A DNA stretch of 64,000 nucleotides from Rhodococcus sp. OK302 (GTDB lineage: Bacteria > Actinomycetota > Actinomycetes > Mycobacteriales > Mycobacteriaceae): positions 2,950,501 through 3,014,500 of the forward strand of contig NZ_NPJZ01000001.1 in NCBI RefSeq assembly GCF_002245895.1, in the 5' to 3' direction. The first letter of the stretch is position 1. Each line of letters opens with the position of its first letter. The notes beneath the pieces were generated by a model. The model saw nothing but the letters and a program-made list of their open reading frames with translations, made no database searches and had not been told where the DNA came from. A program made the translations under genes and the position numbers. Positions 30,126 to 40,713 of the stretch are shown here, piece by piece.

Positions 30126-31328
30126 CTAGCGCAGTGCGACCAAGGTTGTGCCGCGCTGTTCGAGGATGGTGTCGCCGGCGGCGGCGATGACGACGGGCAT
30201 GGTGACGTCACCGCGGTCGACGCCGATCATGCGGGAGACGGTGCCGTCGGCGGGATTGATCATCGCGATCCCGTTCGGCACCGGGACGAGTAGTTGCCCG
30301 GACACCATTGTTCCGGGGCCGGCGGTGCCCGCGACAATCCAGGTGGGGGACAGGTCGCTCGTGCGGAGATTGATCGTCTGGGTGCCGGTCCACCAGGTGA
30401 TGGCGTTCTTGTCGGCGTTCACGGTGGATTTCTCGGGGATGACGCCGTCGACAGGGTAGTCGACCACGCCCGCGCCGTTTCCGTCGAAAATGCTTATCCG
30501 AGAAGGTGTTCCGTTGGCGGCTGGGAGGTAGACCGCGGTCTTCTCGCCGGAGACGGCCAGGATACGTGCGCCGGTGGAATCAGGAAGTACAACGGACCCG
30601 TATTCTTCGGGTTCCTGGGCGTCCTTGGGAGCGGGATTCATCACCGTCAGGCGGTTCGACGCGTCATCCGGGCATTTTTCGAGAACGGACAGGCGGCTGG
30701 AACTCGAAGCGGCGCCGAGCAATTCGCAGCCAGACCGTGGTTGCTTCTTGGGGTTGACCGGGGCGTCGACGCGGCCGTATTCGAGTGTCCGAACCAGATC
30801 GGAGCGCCACAGTTCCAGACGAGTGGAACCGCGTGAGATGAGGTAGGTGCCGTCGGCGGACAGCGTCACCGCGGCATCGGCGTCGCTGTTGCGTTGATCT
30901 TTGCGTGCGCCGGTATCGGCGACCAGTGACGTGACCTGTGAGCATCCGCGACTGTCCTGATACACAGCGACAACGCGATCCCAGGTCTCGATTGCACCGC
31001 ACAGCGGGATGTTGCGCGAATAGCGCCACACTTCGTCACCGGTTGCGGGGTCACGCCCCACAACATCGTTGCCGTCTGCCGTGACGGCTGCGTTCCCGGC
31101 GGCGATGGGGGAGGACGAATCTGCACTCGGAAATTCCCAGACCGCGCTGAGTACGTCGGGTAATACCACCGACGTTGCCAGCGGGGGGAGAGTCGTGTCA
31201 GCGGTGACCGAGGTGGTTCCGCGCGCATCACTGCGCAACCACACCACGGTCACCGCCACGATCACGGCCAGCGCGATACCGAGAGCAACGATTACATCTG
31301 AGCGAGTTCGCCGTTCCGGTGCCAGCAC
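30126..31328 (-). CDS. Membrane-anchored beta-propeller-like protein (Rv3212-like)
   Basis: 400 residues with one N-terminal transmembrane helix (VIVALGIALAVIVAVTVVWL, about 12-31) and a long extracytoplasmic part. Repeated strands such as GNDVVGRDPATGDEVWRYSR and TGARILAVSGEKTAVYL suggest a PQQ-like propeller. Not a lipoprotein (no lipobox). Conserved position next to rhlE. Function unknown. Confidence 0.75.
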   Translation of the reverse strand: MLAPERRTRSDVIVALGIALAVIVAVTVVWLRSDARGTTSVTADTTLPPLATSVVLPDVLSAVWEFPSADSSSPIAAGNAAVTADGNDVVGRDPATGDEVWRYSRNIPLCGAIETWDRVVAVYQDSRGCSQVTSLVADTGARKDQRNSDADAAVTLSADGTYLISRGSTRLELWRSDLVRTLEYGRVDAPVNPKKQPRSGCELLGAASSSSRLSVLEKCPDDASNRLTVMNPAPKDAQEPEEYGSVVLPDSTGARILAVSGEKTAVYLPAANGTPSRISIFDGNGAGVVDYPVDGVIPEKSTVNADKNAITWWTGTQTINLRTSDLSPTWIVAGTAGPGTMVSGQLLVPVPNGIAMINPADGTVSRMIGVDRGDVTMPVVIAAAGDTILEQRGTTLVALR

Positions 31329-31337
31329 ATGGGGAGC

Positions 31338-32921
31338 TTACTCTGCGGCGGTCGCCGCACCGGCTGCTACGGGGCGACGACGGCGACGGCGACGCGGCTT
31401 GGAGGCGTCGTCGGCGGCTGCATCACCGGTAGCGGCGGGAGCAGTTGCAGTTGCCGTTGCGGTCGCTCCGGACTGTGCTGCGTCGGCACCTTCGCCGCCG
31501 GAGCGGGTACGACGACGAGTACGGGTCCGTTTCGGAGCAGCATTTTCCTCGGAGCTGTCGGAGTCGGAGCTTGCTGCCGCGGCAGGCTTGCTCTTCTTTT
31601 CGGCAGCAGGCTCGGCGGCCTTGGGCTTGCGGACGGTGCCCTTGGCGTCAGCCGGGATGGCCATCTCTTCGTAGAGGTGCGGCGAGCTGGAGTACGTCTC
31701 GACCGGATCCGGAATGCCCAGGCTCAGGGCCTTGTCGATGAGCTGCCAACGGGGGATGTCGTCCCAGTCGACCAGTGTCACGGCGATACCGGTGCGTCCG
31801 GCGCGACCGGTACGACCGATGCGGTGCACGTAGGTCTTCTCGTCTTCGGGGCACTGGTAGTTGATGACGTGGGTGACGTCGTCGATGTCGATACCGCGCG
31901 CGGCGACATCGGTGGCGACCAACACGTCGACCTTGCCGTTGCGGAAGGACTTCAACGCCTTCTCGCGGGCGATCTGACCGAGGTCACCGTGAACGGCTCC
32001 GACCGAGAAACCGCGTTCCGCGAGATCGTCGGCGACTTTCTGGGCGGTCCGCTTGGTGCGCGTGAAGATCATGGTGGCACCGCGGCCTTCGGCCTGCAGT
32101 ACTCGCGCAACCATTTCGGCCTTGTCCAGGGCGTGGGCACGGTAGATGTGCTGGCTGGTGCGGTCGTGGACGGCCGAAGATTCGGCTTCCTCGGCGCGGA
32201 TGTGCGTCGGCTGCGTCAGGAAGGTGCGAGCGAGCGTGATGATCGGGCCCGGCATGGTTGCTGAGAACAGCAACGTCTGACGCTTGTCGGGGACCATTCC
32301 CATGAGGCGTTCGATATCGGGCAGGAATCCGAGATCGAGCATTTCGTCGGCCTCGTCGAGCACGAGTACGCCGACCTTGCCCAGGATCAGGTGCGACTGG
32401 TTGGCGAGATCGAGCAGGCGTCCGGGTGTGCCGACAACGACGTCGACACCCTTCTGGAGAGCCGCGATCTGAGTTTCGTAGGGGCGACCACCGTAGATCG
32501 GCAGAACCTGAAGGCCGCGATCGCCGACGCGGAGGTACTTGCTGGCGTTCTCGAGGTCGCGGGCGACCTGGATGCACAGCTCACGGGTCGGGACGATGAT
32601 GAGGGCGCGCGGCGTGCCGTCGAGAGCAGCCGTGCCGTTGGCGGCAGTGACGATGCGATGCAGCAGCGGAACGCCGAAACCGAAGGTCTTGCCCATTCCG
32701 GTGCGGGCCTGACCGATGAGGTCATCGCCGGCCATAGCCAGCGGAAGAGTGAGTTCCTGGATGGCGAAGGTGCGTTCGATACCGATCTCGTTCAGGGCGC
32801 GGACGATTTCGTCGCGCACGCCGAGTTCGGCGAACGTCGGGGGTACATGGGTGTCGTCGAGCTGGACCGAAACTGTGTTCTCGGTTGCTTCGTCTTCGTG
32901 GTCGATCGTGATCTTGCTCAG
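31338..32921 (-). CDS. rhlE: RhlE-type DEAD-box RNA helicase
   Basis: ATP-dependent RNA helicase. Visible motifs: Q-motif region TFAELGV...FAIQELTLPLA, Walker A ARTGMGKT, PTRELC, TPGR, DEAD (VLDEADEML), SAT, ATDVAARGIDIDDV and HRIGRTGRAGRTG, then a long Ala/Lys/Arg-rich tail (RTRTRRRTR, PRRRRRRRP). The first GTG in frame (32819) cuts off the Q-motif aromatic (F in TFAEL). The frame stays open upstream with no ATG, GTG or TTG, and CTG 32921 has AGGAAAGG eight bases upstream. That start gives 527 residues, the length I recall for Rv3211. Confidence 0.9.
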   Translation of the reverse strand: MSKITIDHEDEATENTVSVQLDDTHVPPTFAELGVRDEIVRALNEIGIERTFAIQELTLPLAMAGDDLIGQARTGMGKTFGFGVPLLHRIVTAANGTAALDGTPRALIIVPTRELCIQVARDLENASKYLRVGDRGLQVLPIYGGRPYETQIAALQKGVDVVVGTPGRLLDLANQSHLILGKVGVLVLDEADEMLDLGFLPDIERLMGMVPDKRQTLLFSATMPGPIITLARTFLTQPTHIRAEEAESSAVHDRTSQHIYRAHALDKAEMVARVLQAEGRGATMIFTRTKRTAQKVADDLAERGFSVGAVHGDLGQIAREKALKSFRNGKVDVLVATDVAARGIDIDDVTHVINYQCPEDEKTYVHRIGRTGRAGRTGIAVTLVDWDDIPRWQLIDKALSLGIPDPVETYSSSPHLYEEMAIPADAKGTVRKPKAAEPAAEKKSKPAAAASSDSDSSEENAAPKRTRTRRRTRSGGEGADAAQSGATATATATAPAATGDAAADDASKPRRRRRRRPVAAGAATAAE

Positions 32922-33347
32922 CGGACTGGCCTTTCCTTGTGGCGGTACGCACGCACAAGGTAAGGGGCCTGGCCGTAAATCGGCCGAAGTCGATGCCCTC
33001 TTGTTCGTCGGCCATGCCTACGCCTCAGCTCGAAGAGTTCGCGGACTTAATTTTCTGATGCCGTCCGTGAAGTCTCGGCGAAGCGGGCAACAACCTTCGA
33101 TGCAGGTGCGCGCACATTATCTGGTTGGTTTACGTGGAACCGTGTGGTTTACGTGAAACCGTGGGGGTCGCGTCGAAAAGGTCATCCCGGCCGACGTCAG
33201 AGCGTAAGAGCGGGGGAAACTAGCGAACTCCCGAACCCATTGTAACTGGCGCCCGGCACACTCTCGGCAAAGCATGGCCTAGATCACGCTGCAGTCCCGG
33301 GCAGCTTGCCCGGCCGGTCGGCCGTCGTGGCATTAGAGTTCGTAACC
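32922..33347. promoter_or_regulatory. 426-bp divergent intergenic region, rhlE / ferritin-like gene
   Basis: The largest gap in the window. It holds the rhlE ribosome site, a small inverted repeat GGCC(GTAAAT)GGCC-type near 32970-32985, the tandem dyad repeat at 33127-33164, and GC-rich sequence with no convincing coding frame. Promoters for both genes are presumed here but I cannot place them. Confidence 0.5.
33127..33164. repeat. Tandem 19-bp repeat, each with a dyad
   Basis: GGTTTACGTGGAACCGTGT (33127-33145) is followed directly by GGTTTACGTGAAACCGTGG (33146-33164). Each contains an inverted pair, GGTT(T)...(A)AACC, around ACGT. Two adjacent dyads about 200 bp ahead of the ferritin-like gene look like an operator for a dimeric regulator. 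Confidence 0.6.
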
Positions 33348-34043
33348 ATGGGCGCACACGATCTTGATGCTTCGACAGACACCGGTACGGAAGCCCGAGT
33401 GGCTTCCGATCATCCGGGTGTCATCGACTTGTTCGCGGTACTCGCGTACGGCGAGATATCGGCATTCTACCGGCTGTCGGAAGACGCTCAGATGGCTCCT
33501 GAGCTGCACGGGAAGGTCGCTATTGCCAGTATGGCTGCGGCGGAGATGGCTCACTTCGAAACGTTGTCGGCTGCTCTGACCGAGCGTGGCCACGACATTT
33601 TCGAGGTCATGGATCCTTTCGTCCGGGCGTTGGACAACTACCACGCGTCGACGACGCCGTCGACGTGGCTGGAATCGTTGGTGAAGGCATACGTCGGCGA
33701 CGGAATTGCCGCGGATTTCTACCGTGAGATCGGCCATTCACTTCCGACCGACGTGGCTGAGATCGTCGAGGACGTGCTGTCGCAGACAGGTCACTCCGAA
33801 TTCGTGGTCCTCGAAGTGAGGGCAGCGGTGGAGGGGAGCACGCGGGTCAAGGACCGCCTCATGTTGTGGGGGCGCAGGTTGCTCGGCGAGGCGATCACGC
33901 AGGCGCAGTTCGTTCTCGCGCAGCGTGAAGACCTCACCGACCTGGTGATCTCGGCATCCGGGGACCTCAACGGAGTGGTGGCATTGTTCGACGGCATGCA
34001 GGCTAAGCACGCGGAGCGCATGGCCACTCTCGGCCTGGTCTGA
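33348..34043 (+). CDS. Ferritin-like-fold protein (Rv3210c-like)
   Basis: 231 residues, mostly helical. AVLAYGEISAFYRLSEDAQ and AAAEMAHFETLSAAL contain Glu and E-x2-H spacing expected for a di-iron four-helix bundle, with a second pair farther on (HSEFVVLEVRAA). Similar actinobacterial proteins are described as ferritin-like or tRNA-(MiaE-type) hydroxylase-fold, but no function is proven. ATG 33348 gives the same length as Rv3210c; an upstream GTG at 33306 is not needed. Confidence 0.78.
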   Translation: MGAHDLDASTDTGTEARVASDHPGVIDLFAVLAYGEISAFYRLSEDAQMAPELHGKVAIASMAAAEMAHFETLSAALTERGHDIFEVMDPFVRALDNYHASTTPSTWLESLVKAYVGDGIAADFYREIGHSLPTDVAEIVEDVLSQTGHSEFVVLEVRAAVEGSTRVKDRLMLWGRRLLGEAITQAQFVLAQREDLTDLVISASGDLNGVVALFDGMQAKHAERMATLGLV

Positions 34044-34160
34044 GCCGGTCTCCGCGCCTGTTCGCTGTGGGCACAGCGCGGCAGCGAGCGTGTCGGTGTG
34101 ATGCTGCACTAGCCTGGCCAGGACAGCTGATGTATTTCACGAACAGTTCGGAGGTTGACC

Positions 34161-34391
34161 GTGGAGGTCAAGATCGGTGTAATCGACAGCCCGCGTGAGC
34201 TCATCGTCAACAGCGAACAGACCCCCGACGAGGTCGAGGCGCTGGTCTCGAGCGTCCTCGGTGGCAGCGAGCCGGTTCTCTCACTCGTCGACGACAAGGG
34301 CCGCAAGTTCCTGGTGCAGGCGAGCCGTGTTGCGTATGTGGAGATCGGTCCTTCCGATATCCGCAAGGTCGGGTTCGCACCTACCGTCTGA
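34161..34391 (+). CDS. DUF3107 protein (TB9.4/Rv3208A-like)
   Basis: 76-residue soluble protein, VEVKIGVIDSPRELIVNS... with the family's conserved RVAYVEIGPSDIRKVGF near the end. GTG 34161 is placed eight bases after CGGAGG; a TTG two codons earlier is possible. It precedes a strong terminator, and is convergent with the TetR gene. Function unknown. Confidence 0.85.
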   Translation: MEVKIGVIDSPRELIVNSEQTPDEVEALVSSVLGGSEPVLSLVDDKGRKFLVQASRVAYVEIGPSDIRKVGFAPTV

Positions 34392-34405
34392 CACGCAAAG
34401 CAAGA

Positions 34406-34446
34406 CAAGAATGGCGGGCAGTCGCGAAGACTGCCCGCCATTCTTG
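34406..34446. terminator. Bidirectional terminator, DUF3107/TetR
   Basis: CAAGAATGGCGGGCAGTC (34406-34423) pairs perfectly with GACTGCCCGCCATTCTTG (34429-34446), loop GCGAA, then TTTT on the plus strand. On the minus strand the stem is followed by TCTTGCTTTG. An 18-bp perfect stem between convergent genes. Confidence 0.93.
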
Positions 34447-34472
34447 TTTTGCAGAAGCAGATCAGAAGCTGA

Positions 34473-36459
<1,987 letters not shown>

Positions 36460-36479
36460 CTAGATCCAGGAGTTTTTCG

Positions 36480-37667
36480 GTGTCTGCAACACCCGTCGTA
36501 TTGCCACCTTTGGTGGAACCTGCCGCTGCGTTGAGCCGGGAAGAAGTTGCCCGGTACAGCCGGCACCTGATCATTCCGAATGTGGGCGTGACCGGTCAGA
36601 AGCGACTCAAGAACGCTCGTGTGTTGTTTATCGGCGCCGGTGGTCTGGGCTCGCCGGCACTGCTGTATCTGGCGGCCGCGGGTGTCGGCACGATCGGGAT
36701 CGTGGATTTCGACGAGGTCGACCTGTCGAACCTGCAGCGTCAGGTCATTCACGGGCGGTCCGACGTCGGCCGGTCCAAGGCCGTCAGTGCGCGCGAGTCG
36801 ATCCTCGAGATCAACGAGCACATCGATGTGCGGTTACACGAGTTCCGACTCGACAACACCAATGCCGTCGAATTGTTCGCGCAGTACGACCTGATCCTCG
36901 ACGGCACCGACAACTTTGCGACGCGCTACCTGGTCAACGACGCGGCGGTGCTTGCCGGCAAGCCGTATGTGTGGGGATCGATCTACCGCTTCGAAGGTCA
37001 GGTCTCGGTGTTCTGGGAAGACGCACCCGGCGGTCTCGGGCTCAATTACCGGGATCTGTATCCCGAAGCTCCGCCGCCGGGCATGGTGCCGTCGTGTGCG
37101 GAGGGCGGCGTGCTCGGTGTTCTGCCCGCAACTGTCGGGTCGATCATGGCCACGGAAGCCGTGAAGCTGATCACGGGTATCGGTGAACCGTTGCTGGGAC
37201 GCCTGATGATGTACGACGCTCTGGCCATGACGTTCCGCACGATCCGGCTCCAGCGTGATCCGAAGCGGATCCCGGTCACGGAACTCATCGATTACGACGA
37301 GTTCTGCGGCGTCGTGTCGGAGGAGGCGAGTGACGCTGCTGCCGGTTCCACGATCACCGCCAAGGAACTCGAGCAGCTGATCAGCAGTGGTCAGGAGTTG
37401 GAACTCGTCGACGTGCGGGAACCCGTCGAGTGGGACATCATGCATCTGCCCGGTGCGGTTCTGATTCCCAAGGATCGAATCATCTCCGGTGAAGCGCTGG
37501 CGTCGTTGCCGCAGAACAAGCAGATCGTTGTGTATTGCAAAACCGGCATTCGATCGGCCGAGGCGCTCGCTGTTCTCAAGAGTGCGGGGTTCGCGGATGC
37601 CGTCCATCTGCAGGGTGGTGCCATTGCCTGGGCAAACCAGGTCGATACTTCTCTCCCGGTGTATTAG
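36480..37667 (+). CDS. moeZ: MoeZ, adenylyltransferase-sulfurtransferase
   Basis: 395 residues: an E1-like ThiF/MoeB domain (GAGGLGSPALLYLAAAGVG, DFDEVDLSNLQRQ, catalytic Cys in VPSCAEGG) fused to a C-terminal rhodanese domain with active cysteine in VVYCKTGIRSAEAL. In M. tuberculosis MoeZ (Rv3206c) activates and sulfurates the carrier proteins of cysteine (CysO) and molybdopterin (MoaD2) synthesis. The zinc CxxC pairs of MoeB are absent, as usual for MoeZ. GTG 36480 has GGAG eight bases upstream. Molybdopterin made with its help is needed by the nitrate reductase at 42108. Confidence 0.93.
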   Translation: MSATPVVLPPLVEPAAALSREEVARYSRHLIIPNVGVTGQKRLKNARVLFIGAGGLGSPALLYLAAAGVGTIGIVDFDEVDLSNLQRQVIHGRSDVGRSKAVSARESILEINEHIDVRLHEFRLDNTNAVELFAQYDLILDGTDNFATRYLVNDAAVLAGKPYVWGSIYRFEGQVSVFWEDAPGGLGLNYRDLYPEAPPPGMVPSCAEGGVLGVLPATVGSIMATEAVKLITGIGEPLLGRLMMYDALAMTFRTIRLQRDPKRIPVTELIDYDEFCGVVSEEASDAAAGSTITAKELEQLISSGQELELVDVREPVEWDIMHLPGAVLIPKDRIISGEALASLPQNKQIVVYCKTGIRSAEALAVLKSAGFADAVHLQGGAIAWANQVDTSLPVY

Positions 37668-37714
37668 GCGTGCCTTGCAGGATCTGACGGACTTGCACCG
37701 GTAGCGTTGGAGCG

Positions 37715-38566
37715 GTGACAGGCCAACCTCCCCAGCACGTGTGCTCCACCTTCGGCCTCCGCGAAGTAGAGCCCATCCCACTCGGTGCGGATTGGGACGG
37801 CGGTTGGTTGTGTGGAGACGTCGTTCTCTCTGCCGTTGCGGACCATGCGCGCGCCGCCTGGTCGGCAAAAGTGCGCGAGAACCTCGAAGTCGACGGTGTG
37901 CGCTTGGCTCGCCCTGTTCGATCCACTGATGGCCGCTACGTTGTATCAGGTTGGCGCGCAGATACTTTCATCGTCGGAACGCCTGAACCTCGTCATGACG
38001 AGGTTGTGTCCATGTCTTGTCGGTTGCACGCTGCGACAGCTTCGCTCGAGCGTCCCAGATTCCTCGCTCAGCCGCCGGTCCCGCCGTGGGCCGAGGTTGA
38101 CGTCTTTGTCGCCGCGGATCGTGCGGCGTGGGAAACCGTTCCGTTGCGTATCGCGAAGGGCGTCGAGCAACTCGAGTCGCCGTCGCCCGACGGACGCAAG
38201 AGCCTCGAACTGATCGCGGGCCTGGCCACACTGCGCAAGCCCGTTCACAGCCCCGATCAATTGGTGCACGGCGATTTGTTCGGCACGGTTCTCTTCTCAG
38301 GCAGCATGGCTCCGGGCATTACGGACATCACGCCGTATTGGCGACCGGCGGCCTGGGCTGCCGCTGTGGCTGTTGTCGACGCAATTTCCTGGGGCGGAGC
38401 CGACGAGGCACTGGTCGGGCGTTGGGAAGACCTGCCGGAGTGGCCGCAGATGCTTCTGCGTGCGGTCATGTTCAGACTCGCTGTTCACGTATTGCATCCG
38501 CGTTCCACATCGGATGCCTTTCCCGGCTTGGCCCGAACCTCCGACATCGTGCGTTTGCTGCTCTAG
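37715..38566 (+). CDS. Kinase-like actinobacterial protein (TIGR02569/Rv3205c-like)
   Basis: 283-residue protein. The C-terminal half holds LVHGDLFGTVLF, resembling the HxDxxxxN catalytic loop of aminoglycoside-phosphotransferase folds but with the metal-binding Asn replaced, and ITDITPYWRPAAWAAAV, resembling the following DxD/W region. Likely an atypical or inactive kinase fold. GTG 37715 immediately follows the moeZ spacer of 47 bp. Function unknown. Confidence 0.75.
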   Translation: MTGQPPQHVCSTFGLREVEPIPLGADWDGGWLCGDVVLSAVADHARAAWSAKVRENLEVDGVRLARPVRSTDGRYVVSGWRADTFIVGTPEPRHDEVVSMSCRLHAATASLERPRFLAQPPVPPWAEVDVFVAADRAAWETVPLRIAKGVEQLESPSPDGRKSLELIAGLATLRKPVHSPDQLVHGDLFGTVLFSGSMAPGITDITPYWRPAAWAAAVAVVDAISWGGADEALVGRWEDLPEWPQMLLRAVMFRLAVHVLHPRSTSDAFPGLARTSDIVRLLL

Positions 38567-38585
38567 TCAGTCGATATCTTCAGCT

Positions 38586-39251
38586 TCAACTGAAGTCGGC
38601 GACCAGACCTTCGAAGAGATCGCGAGCAGCATCGGAGGCTGCACTCGCATCGCCGGCGATGACGGCGGCAACCAGGTTTTCGTGACGTGAATGGAAGCCC
38701 TCGCCGGTGGCATCGATGTGCTGGTGAATCGTGGTTTCGATGATCGGCAGCAGCGAGTCGTAAAACTCCAGGTAAACTGTGTTGTGGCTGGCTGCGACGA
38801 TGGCGCGGTGCAACGCCACGTCGGCCACGGTGGCTGCCGCTATGTCGTTTCCTTCCCACGTCGCCGCGCGGGCACGAAGAAGGCTGGTGAGTGAGGCAAT
38901 GTCGTCGTCGTTGCGACGTACTGCTGCCAGCGATGCGGCCGTGATGTCGAGGGCGCGTCGCAGTTCGAGAACGTCACGCTCGTGGGCGCCCGCAAAGTAA
39001 TTGCCGAGTGTGCCGCCCAGATCCGACGTCGCGACGACGTACGTGCCCGATCCCTGGCGACGTTCCAGCATTCCGGCGTGAACCAGGGCTTGAACCGCTT
39101 CACGGACCGTGTTCCGGCCAGTGCCCGTCAGCTCGGACAGCGCGGGTTCGGTGGGAATCTTCGATCCGACCGGCCAGGTTCCGCTTCTGATTTCGGTGCG
39201 GAGTTGTTCGGTGACCTGCGAGATGAGGCTTGCGCGGCGAACGGGTTGCAC
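38586..39251 (-). CDS. GntR/FadR-family regulator
   Basis: 221 residues. The winged helix is at 5-70 (LRTEIRSGTWPVGSKIPTEP, GTGRNTVREAVQALVHAG, RRQGSGTYV); the rest is an all-helical FCD ligand domain with the histidines and acidic residues that bind metal (ELRRALDI, HRAIVAASHN, SRHENLVAA). Divergent from the transporter at 39347, which it probably controls; a candidate half-palindromic site lies in the spacer. Not part of the mycobacterial gene order. Confidence 0.88.
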   Translation of the reverse strand: MQPVRRASLISQVTEQLRTEIRSGTWPVGSKIPTEPALSELTGTGRNTVREAVQALVHAGMLERRQGSGTYVVATSDLGGTLGNYFAGAHERDVLELRRALDITAASLAAVRRNDDDIASLTSLLRARAATWEGNDIAAATVADVALHRAIVAASHNTVYLEFYDSLLPIIETTIHQHIDATGEGFHSRHENLVAAVIAGDASAASDAARDLFEGLVADFS

Positions 39252-39290
39252 GTGGTGGTTCCTCGGATTATCGGTGCGTCTGATGTGGAC

Positions 39291-39301
39291 TGTGGTCTAC
39301 A
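39291..39301. promoter_or_regulatory. Candidate GntR operator
   Basis: TGTGGTCTACA (TGT-N5-ACA) lies in the 95-bp spacer between the divergent GntR and MFS genes and fits the TNGTNNNACNA style of FadR-group sites. Short, so the support is mainly its position. Confidence 0.4.
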
Positions 39302-39346
39302 TTACCTCCCTTGTGTGAGTTCATCCGGTCATCCTATGATTTGTCG

Positions 39347-40579
39347 GTGACTGCTCAACTTTCGAGAACCGAACCCCGCTCCCTCGTACATGGCCGTCTG
39401 CTCGTATTTGCGGCCATTGCGATGTCAGCGCTGGTCCTGCGACTCGCAGTCACCTCATTCTCGCCGCTCGCGGAACAGATCCGCGCGGAGATCGGGTTCT
39501 CGGCTTCCGTCGTCGGAGTCTTCGGCATGGTACCGACATTGATGTTCGCGATCTTCGGGCTGATTACTCCGGCCATCGCGAAACGAATCGGGCTCGAACG
39601 TACTGCGTTGCTGGCCATGCTGATGGCCGGCACCGGAATGCTGTTGCGCGCCATGATGAATCAGACGTGGTCCTTGCTGGCACTGTCCGCGCTCGCCCTG
39701 GCGGGTATGGGAATCGGCAACGTCGTCATTCCGCCGTTGGTGAAGCGTTATTTCTCGGATCGTCTCGCGACGATGAGTTCGGTGTACATCGTGGCGGTGC
39801 AGATCGGCACCATCGTGCCGGCATTCGTGGCGGTTCCCGTTGCCGAAGCCTTCGGGTGGCGATTCTCGATCGGCTGGTGGGCGGCCTTCGGATTTGCCGC
39901 TGCGGTGCCGTGGTTGATCACTCTCGCGCGCTCGCGTCGGGCAGCGTTGGATACGCCAGTGGATGCCGTCGCCGTTGCGCCGGCCCGCGGGCAAGCCTGG
40001 CGTTCGCCCGTTGCGTGGGGCATGGCCGGCATGTTCGGTATGACCTCGCTGATCACCTACTCGATGTTCACGTGGATTCCTTCGATCCTCGGCGACGCCG
40101 GCGCTAGTGACGCCTTCGGTGGAACAATGGTCGGAGTCTTCTCGGTTATGGGTCTGATCGCGGCCTTCGGAGCTCCGACGCTGTGCGCGCGTATGTCGAA
40201 CCCGTTCCCGGTCGTTGTTGCCTGCGCCGTGTGTTACCTGATCGGATTTGCCGGACTGTACTTCGCTCCGATGAGCGCGCCCATCGTCTGGGTCGTCATC
40301 CTGGGTCTGGGGCCGAGTACCTTCCCGATGGCGCTCACCCTCATCAACCTTCGTACCCGCTCACACATCGGATCCGCCGCACTGTCCGGATTCACCCAGG
40401 GTGTCGGATACACCGTGGCCTGCCTCGGTCCGTTGCTGTTCGGCGTTCTCCACGACGCAACGGATGGATACGCAGCGCCGTTCGGACTACTCCTGATAGC
40501 TGTTGTTGTCGTGCTGATCGGCGCTTACCAGGCGTGCAAGCCGCGGATGCTCGAAGATTCGTGGCACGCTGCCGGCTAA
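39347..40579 (+). CDS. MFS transporter, CynX/NimT-like
   Basis: 410 residues with about twelve hydrophobic helices. Features resembling the CynX/NimT group include the start of TM1 (LRLAVTSFSPL), SFSPLAEQIRAEIGFSASVVG and GMVPTLMFAIFGLITPAIAKR. The substrate is not evident (cyanate, nitrite/nitrate-like anion or a drug are family possibilities). GTG 39347 places a 20-residue cytosolic tail before TM1. Lies between its likely regulator and narK. Confidence 0.82.
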   Translation: MTAQLSRTEPRSLVHGRLLVFAAIAMSALVLRLAVTSFSPLAEQIRAEIGFSASVVGVFGMVPTLMFAIFGLITPAIAKRIGLERTALLAMLMAGTGMLLRAMMNQTWSLLALSALALAGMGIGNVVIPPLVKRYFSDRLATMSSVYIVAVQIGTIVPAFVAVPVAEAFGWRFSIGWWAAFGFAAAVPWLITLARSRRAALDTPVDAVAVAPARGQAWRSPVAWGMAGMFGMTSLITYSMFTWIPSILGDAGASDAFGGTMVGVFSVMGLIAAFGAPTLCARMSNPFPVVVACAVCYLIGFAGLYFAPMSAPIVWVVILGLGPSTFPMALTLINLRTRSHIGSAALSGFTQGVGYTVACLGPLLFGVLHDATDGYAAPFGLLLIAVVVVLIGAYQACKPRMLEDSWHAAG

Positions 40580-40586
40580 TTCGCGT

Positions 40587-40636
40587 GTCAATTTGTTCTC
40601 ACAACCCGTCATGTTGCCGGGTGAGGATCAATTGAC
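40587..40636. promoter_or_regulatory. Composite stem-loop upstream of narK
   Basis: GTCAATT (40587-40593) pairs with AATTGAC (40630-40636); inside it CTCA pairs with TGAG and ACCCG (40604-40608) with CGGGT (40618-40622). Located in the 134-bp spacer between the transporter stop and narK. It could terminate the upstream transcript or be part of narK control. TTGAC-N6-GTGAC (40632-40647) overlapping its end is a weak GlnR-like arrangement. Confidence 0.45.
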
Positions 40637-40713
40637 GTTGCGGTGACGCCGCGCAGCACCGGCGCAATAACAGTTTTCTACCTTTGGGTCTCCCACATAT
40701 TCAGGAGGCCCTG

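Noticed and set aside
32722..33015. Small minus-strand frame upstream of and overlapping rhlE
   Set aside because: Arg-rich out-of-frame translation with no family likeness; it runs far into rhlE and its first part is the rhlE leader.
40604..40622. ANTAR-type antiterminator hairpin before narK
   Set aside because: The loop is nine bases, not the six-base A-x3-G-x loop, and no second hairpin with the motif follows.
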